A DNA stretch of 64,000 nucleotides from NCBI RefSeq assembly GCF_910591885.1, contig NW_025963555.1:3286001-3350000 (forward strand), written 5' to 3'. Positions 61,700 through 64,000 of the stretch are shown here, one piece after another. A program made the position numbers and the translations under genes. Source of the stretch: Bombus terrestris. Taxonomy: Eukaryota; Arthropoda; Insecta; Hymenoptera; Apidae. Numbering within the stretch: the first letter of the stretch is position 1; every line of letters begins with the position of its first letter. Under the pieces are notes generated by a model that was not told the DNA's origin, did no database searches, and saw nothing but the letters and a program-made list of their open reading frames with translations.

Positions 61700-64000
61700 G
61701 TACGATGTGGAAATAGTACTGCTTATGTGAAACTATTCATAAACTGTATCTACTTGTCAGTAGGCAATAGGATAAAGACTTCCGGCTCCTCGGGCTGGTG
61801 CGAATATTTCAACGTCAGTATGTGCCAAACCGTTGGATTGTGACACACATCTCCGCGTCTATCGCTCGCTGTGCTCGCTCGAAAGCTATAGCCTAACCGA
61901 AAACCAATCCCTCTTGCGTTCATTATTCGATATGGTGGCGACATATTTCGAATTTGTGAACGTGTCGGATCGGTTGTGAGGTTGGAGAGGATTTTTGCGA
62001 GCGAGCGGAGCGAGCGAGCAACGATCACAATTTCCAAGCTTTACATATACCTTATGTTGCCTTGCATACAATTCGTGTTATTACCTAATTTTGTCAGACA
62101 TTTCGGACATCACATTGCACTGTACGATGTGGAAAAAGTACTACTTATGTGAAACTATTCATAAACTGTATATATTTGTCAGTAGGCAATAGGATAAAGA
62201 CTTCCGGCTCCTCGGGCTGGTGCGAGTATTTGAATGTCCCAATGCGCCAAACCGTTGGATTGTGACACACCTCTTCGCGTCCCTCGCTCGCCGTGCTCGC
62301 TCGAAAGCTATAGCCTAACCGAAAACCAATCCCTCTTGCGTTCATTATTCGATATGGTGGCGACATATTTCGAATTTGCGAACGTGTCGGATCGGTCGTG
62401 AGGTTGGACAGGATTTTTACGAGCGAGCGGAGCGAGCGAGCAACGATCACAATTTCTAAGCTATACATATGCCTTATATTGCCTTGCATATAATTCGTGT
62501 TATTACCTAATTTTGTCAGACATTTCGGATATCACATAGCACTGTACGATGTGGAAAGGTACTATTTATGTGAAAATATTCAAAAACTGTATACATTTGT
62601 CAGTAGGCAATAGGATAAAGACTTCCGGCTCCTCGGGCTGGTGCGAATATTTCAACGTCAGTATGTGCCAAACCGTTGGATTGTGACACACATCTCCGCG
62701 TCTATCGCTCGCTGTGCTCGCTCGAAAGCTATAGCCTAACCGAAAACCAATCCCTCTTGCGTTCATTATTCGATATGGTGGCGACATATTTCGAATTTGT
62801 GAACGTGTCGGATCGGTTGTGAGGTTGGAGAGGATTTTTGCGAGCGAGCGGAGCGAGCGAGCAACGATCACAATTTCCAAGCTTTACATATACCTTATGT
62901 TGCCTTGCATACAATTCGTGTTATTACCTAATTTTGTCAGACATTTCGGACATCACATTGCACTGTACGATGTGGAAAAAGTACTACTTATGTGAAACTA
63001 TTCATAAACTGTATATATTTGTCAGTAGGCAATAGGATAAAGACTTCCGGCTCCTCGGGCTGGTGCGAGTATTTGAATGTCCCAATGCGCCAAACCGTTG
63101 GATTGTGACACACCTCTTCGCGTCCCTCGCTCGCCGTGCTCGCTCGAAAGCTATAGCCTAACCGAAAACCAATCCCTCTTGCGTTCATTATTCGATATGG
63201 TGGCGACATATTTCGAATTCGCGATCGTGTCGGGTCGGTTGTGAGGTTGGACTAGATTTTTACGAGCGAGCGGAGCGAGCGAGCAGCGGTCACAATTTCC
63301 AAGCTATACATATTCCTTATATTGCCTTGCATATAATTCGTGTTATTACCTAACTTTGTCAGACATTTCGGACATCACATTGCACTGTACGATGTGGAAA
63401 TAGTACTACTTATATGAAACTATTCATAAACTGTATACATTTGTCAGTAGGCAATAGGATAAAGACTTCCGGCTCCACGGGCTGGTGCGAATATTTGAAT
63501 GTCCCAATGTCCCAAACCGTTGGATTGTGACACACCTCTCCGCGTCCCTCGCTCACCGTGCTCGCTCGAAAGCTATAGCCTAACCGAAAACCAATCCCTC
63601 TTGCGTTCATTATTCGATATGGTGGCGACATATTTCGAATTTGCGAACGTGTCGGATCGGTCGTGAGGTTGGACAGGATTTTTACGAGCGAGCGGAGCGA
63701 GCGAGCAACGATCACAATTTCTAAGCTATACATATGCCTTATATTGCCTTGCATATAATTCGTGTTATTACCTAATTTTGTCAGACATTTCGGATATCAC
63801 ATAGCACTGTACGATGTGGAAAGGTACTATTTATGTGAAAATATTCAAAAACTGTATACATTTGTCAGTAGGCAATAGGATAAAGACTTCCGGCTCCTCG
63901 GGCTGGTGCGTATATTTCGATGTCCCCATGTGCCAAACCGTTGGATTGTGACACACCTCTCCGCGTCCCTCGCTCGTCGTGCTCGCTCGAAAGTTATAGC
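61700..64000. repeat. Duplicated terminal block with an internal two-monomer tandem repeat
   Basis: About 56135-56940 recurs at 61565-62370 (offset 5430). The part from about 56370 recurs again from about 62643 and runs to the window end (offset 6273), including the rare CCAATGTCCCAAACC at 57232 and 63505. The difference of 843 bp is one monomer pair, duplicated in place at 61.8-63.2 kb. Confidence 0.8.

Larger units (their letters stand above)
32664..64000. repeat. 422-bp satellite array, segment 4 (about 74 monomers, continues past the window)
   Basis: The first ~2 kb (to about 34720) matches the right flanks of copies 1 and 2. After that the monomers belong to other subtypes, so a duplication border lies near there. 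Two states alternate at the end of the monomer: CTGTACGATGTGG with TACTACTT, and CTGTGGTATGTGG with TACTATTT. From about 39860 rightward a shortened 415-bp type appears (CATCACCGTACGATG or CATTACCGTACGATG, 7 bp missing). Long blocks recur within the segment and are listed separately. The array is uninterrupted to the right edge. No gene, RNA gene or further mobile element is seen in these 31 kb. Confidence 0.95.

Noticed and set aside
492..64000. Dozens of 60-114-codon open frames on both strands of the satellite, which could be listed as a gene family.
   Set aside because: They are shadows of one repeated sequence. Frames overlap on opposite strands, the monomer length is not a multiple of three, indels are tolerated, and no domain, signal peptide or promoter pattern supports coding.
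492..64000. CENP-B box or telomeric TTAGG repeats marking a centromere or chromosome end.
   Set aside because: No position in the monomer fits the TTCGNNNNANNCGGG pattern, and TTAGG occurs only singly. A centromeric role is possible but the sequence does not show it.

Overview
The window is eukaryotic satellite DNA with no host gene. About 50 kb of the 64 kb is one tandem array of roughly 118 head-to-tail copies of a ~422-bp monomer (spacings of 416-424 bp are common, with a recurrent 415-bp variant). The rest is Ty1/copia-type LTR retrotransposon sequence, all on the minus strand. Copia-type Gag-Pol with initiator-Met tRNA primer sites, inside AT-rich satellite, suggests an arthropod, most likely an insect. 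I cannot name the species.

Layout. 1-491: the 5' end of a copia-like element running off the left edge, with a 269-bp LTR (223-491) joined directly to satellite. 492-5458: satellite (~12 monomers). 5459-10019: copia-type element, copy 1. 10020-14682: satellite (11 monomers). 14683-19244: copy 2. 19245-28103: satellite (21 monomers). 28104-32663: copy 3. 32664-64000: satellite (~74 monomers), running off the right edge.

The three full-length elements (4561, 4562 and 4560 bp) belong to one family: 245-bp LTRs (TG...CA), ATTAC target-site duplications, a primer site matching the 3' end of initiator tRNA-Met, and one Gag-protease-integrase-RT-RNase H reading frame. They sit at the same base of the monomer and share unusual flanking variants. 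They are therefore copies of one insertion spread by duplication of the array, not three insertions. All three share a damaged RNase H region. Copy 1 also has a frameshift in gag and copy 2 one between integrase and RT. Copy 3 keeps an unbroken 1199-codon frame.

The satellite shows higher-order structure: blocks of two to thirteen monomers recur at offsets near multiples of 422, as expected from unequal exchange. Each monomer carries two GC-rich boxes in opposite orientation that could form an 18-of-21-bp stem around a ~116-nt loop. Many monomers contain open frames of 60-114 codons on both strands. I read these as by-products of one sequence being repeated, not as genes. I found no tRNA or rRNA gene, CRISPR array, telomere repeat or CENP-B box. 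All comparisons were made by eye.
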